A program made the translations under genes and the position numbers. Shown one piece after another: positions 6,261 through 6,943 of a DNA stretch of 6,943 nucleotides (its first letter is position 1; each line of letters begins with the position of its first letter). The notes beneath the pieces were generated by a model. That model made no database searches. It was given only the letters and a program-made list of their open reading frames with translations, and was not told where the DNA came from. Source of the stretch: Sphingomonadales bacterium (GTDB lineage Bacteria > Pseudomonadota > Alphaproteobacteria > Sphingomonadales > Sphingomonadaceae); contig JAIVHR010000074.1 in the NCBI GenBank assembly GCA_020200935.1, positions 1-6,943 on the forward strand, read 5' to 3'.

Positions 6261-6943
6261 ATGGCATTGCGCAAGGCGTTCGGGATAGTGAAGCGACTGA
6301 TCGTGCTGGCGCTGCTCGTCGCCGGCGGACTGTTTCTCTATGCGCTCGCCCGCGACAATCCCGAGGATCTGCCCTGGACCGAACTCGATCTGACCGGGCC
6401 GGTCGGGGCCTTCACCGGACAAAAGCTCGCCAGGCTCACCGAGGACCCGGCGGCTTGCCGCGCCAAGCTCGACGAGGCGGGAGTCGGCTTCACCGCGCTG
6501 CCCGCGCATCGCCCCAGCCCCGGTTGCGGCTATGCCGACGGTCTGCGTCCGGCCGGCGGCACCCAGCGGCTGTCCTTCGCGCCCGATCCGCCGTTGATCA
6601 GCTGTCCGGTCCAGGCCGGCCTCGCATTATGGGAGTGGCATGTCGTCCAGCCGGTCGCGATCGAGCTGTTCGGGCAGGAGGTGGCGCGGATCGAGCATCT
6701 CGGCGGCTATGGCTGCCGGCGCCTGTACGGCGAGAGCGAAGGCCGATGGTCCGAGCATGCGACGGCCGACGCGATCGATATCGCCGCTTTCGTGCTGGCG
6801 GACGGGACGCGGATCTCGGTGCTCGAAGATTGGGACGGGGAGGGTGAGCATGCAGCCTTCCTGCGCCGTGTGCGCGACGGCGGCTGCGATCTGTTCGCGA
6901 CCGTGCTGTCGCCCGACTATAACGCCGCGCATGCCGATCATTT
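6261..6943 (+). CDS. Extensin-like family protein with an N-terminal membrane anchor, cut at the right edge
   Basis: The frame is open from the ATG at 6261 to the window end, giving 227 codons, and the C-terminus is missing. Residues about 12-30 (RLIVLALLVAGGLFLYALA) form one membrane helix, so the rest should face the periplasm. The body matches the extensin-like C-terminal domain: ISCPVQAGLALWEW (113-126), GGYGCRRL (148-155), SEHATADAIDIAAF (164-177), then CDLFATVLSPDYN and AHADHF at the edge. The SxHxxxxAxD pattern (H166, D173) resembles the zinc site of M15-type peptidases. The paired histidine would be in the missing HFH part, so an active metal site can only be suspected. Five cysteines (66, 89, 115, 152, 209) suggest disulfides. 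The role is unknown but probably concerns the cell envelope. AAAGG lies seven bases upstream. Divergent from manA. Confidence 0.88.
   Translation, partial: MALRKAFGIVKRLIVLALLVAGGLFLYALARDNPEDLPWTELDLTGPVGAFTGQKLARLTEDPAACRAKLDEAGVGFTALPAHRPSPGCGYADGLRPAGGTQRLSFAPDPPLISCPVQAGLALWEWHVVQPVAIELFGQEVARIEHLGGYGCRRLYGESEGRWSEHATADAIDIAAFVLADGTRISVLEDWDGEGEHAAFLRRVRDGGCDLFATVLSPDYNAAHADH

Overview
The window is GC-rich, gene-dense and bacterial. Its gene content and codon habits (strong preference for GC-ending codons, dense GATC/CGAT) fit an alphaproteobacterium, most likely of the Sphingomonadales. The main hints are a TonB-dependent receptor, a soluble class I P450, a peptidoglycan-binding plus M15 peptidase gene, a short-form ManA and an extensin-like protein. 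The taxonomic call is an inference from style and content; no rRNA or marker gene is present. There are no tRNA or rRNA genes, CRISPR arrays, insertion sequences or clear prophage structures.

Left part (1-3167): a minus-strand TonB-dependent outer-membrane receptor, whose C-terminus lies beyond the left edge, is divergent from a plus-strand cytochrome P450. The shared intergenic region (1680-1832) carries a good match to a Fur box (1711-1729) just upstream of the receptor start. This points to iron-regulated uptake of a siderophore or another ligand. The P450 is complete, with I-helix, ExxR and heme-cysteine motifs, but no ferredoxin or reductase partner lies in the window.

Middle part (3168-4718): a peptidoglycan-binding/peptidase M15 gene appears broken. 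Its N-terminal repeats (3266 to about 3592) and its C-terminal zinc-peptidase half (about 3586-3894) are in different frames, and the start of the peptidase domain appears to be missing, so an internal deletion is likely. It is followed by a GTG-started NUDIX hydrolase with a long insertion inside its Nudix box.

Right part (4719-6943): a small exported protein of unknown function runs towards manA (mannose-6-phosphate isomerase, minus strand). Their stop codons overlap in one CTAG. manA is divergent from an extensin-like protein with an N-terminal membrane anchor, which is cut by the right edge. The genes look like housekeeping and envelope or iron functions placed side by side rather than one pathway. 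The most notable points are the Fur box at the receptor/P450 divergence, the decayed M15 gene and the interrupted Nudix box. I found no convincing evidence of an undescribed multi-gene system.
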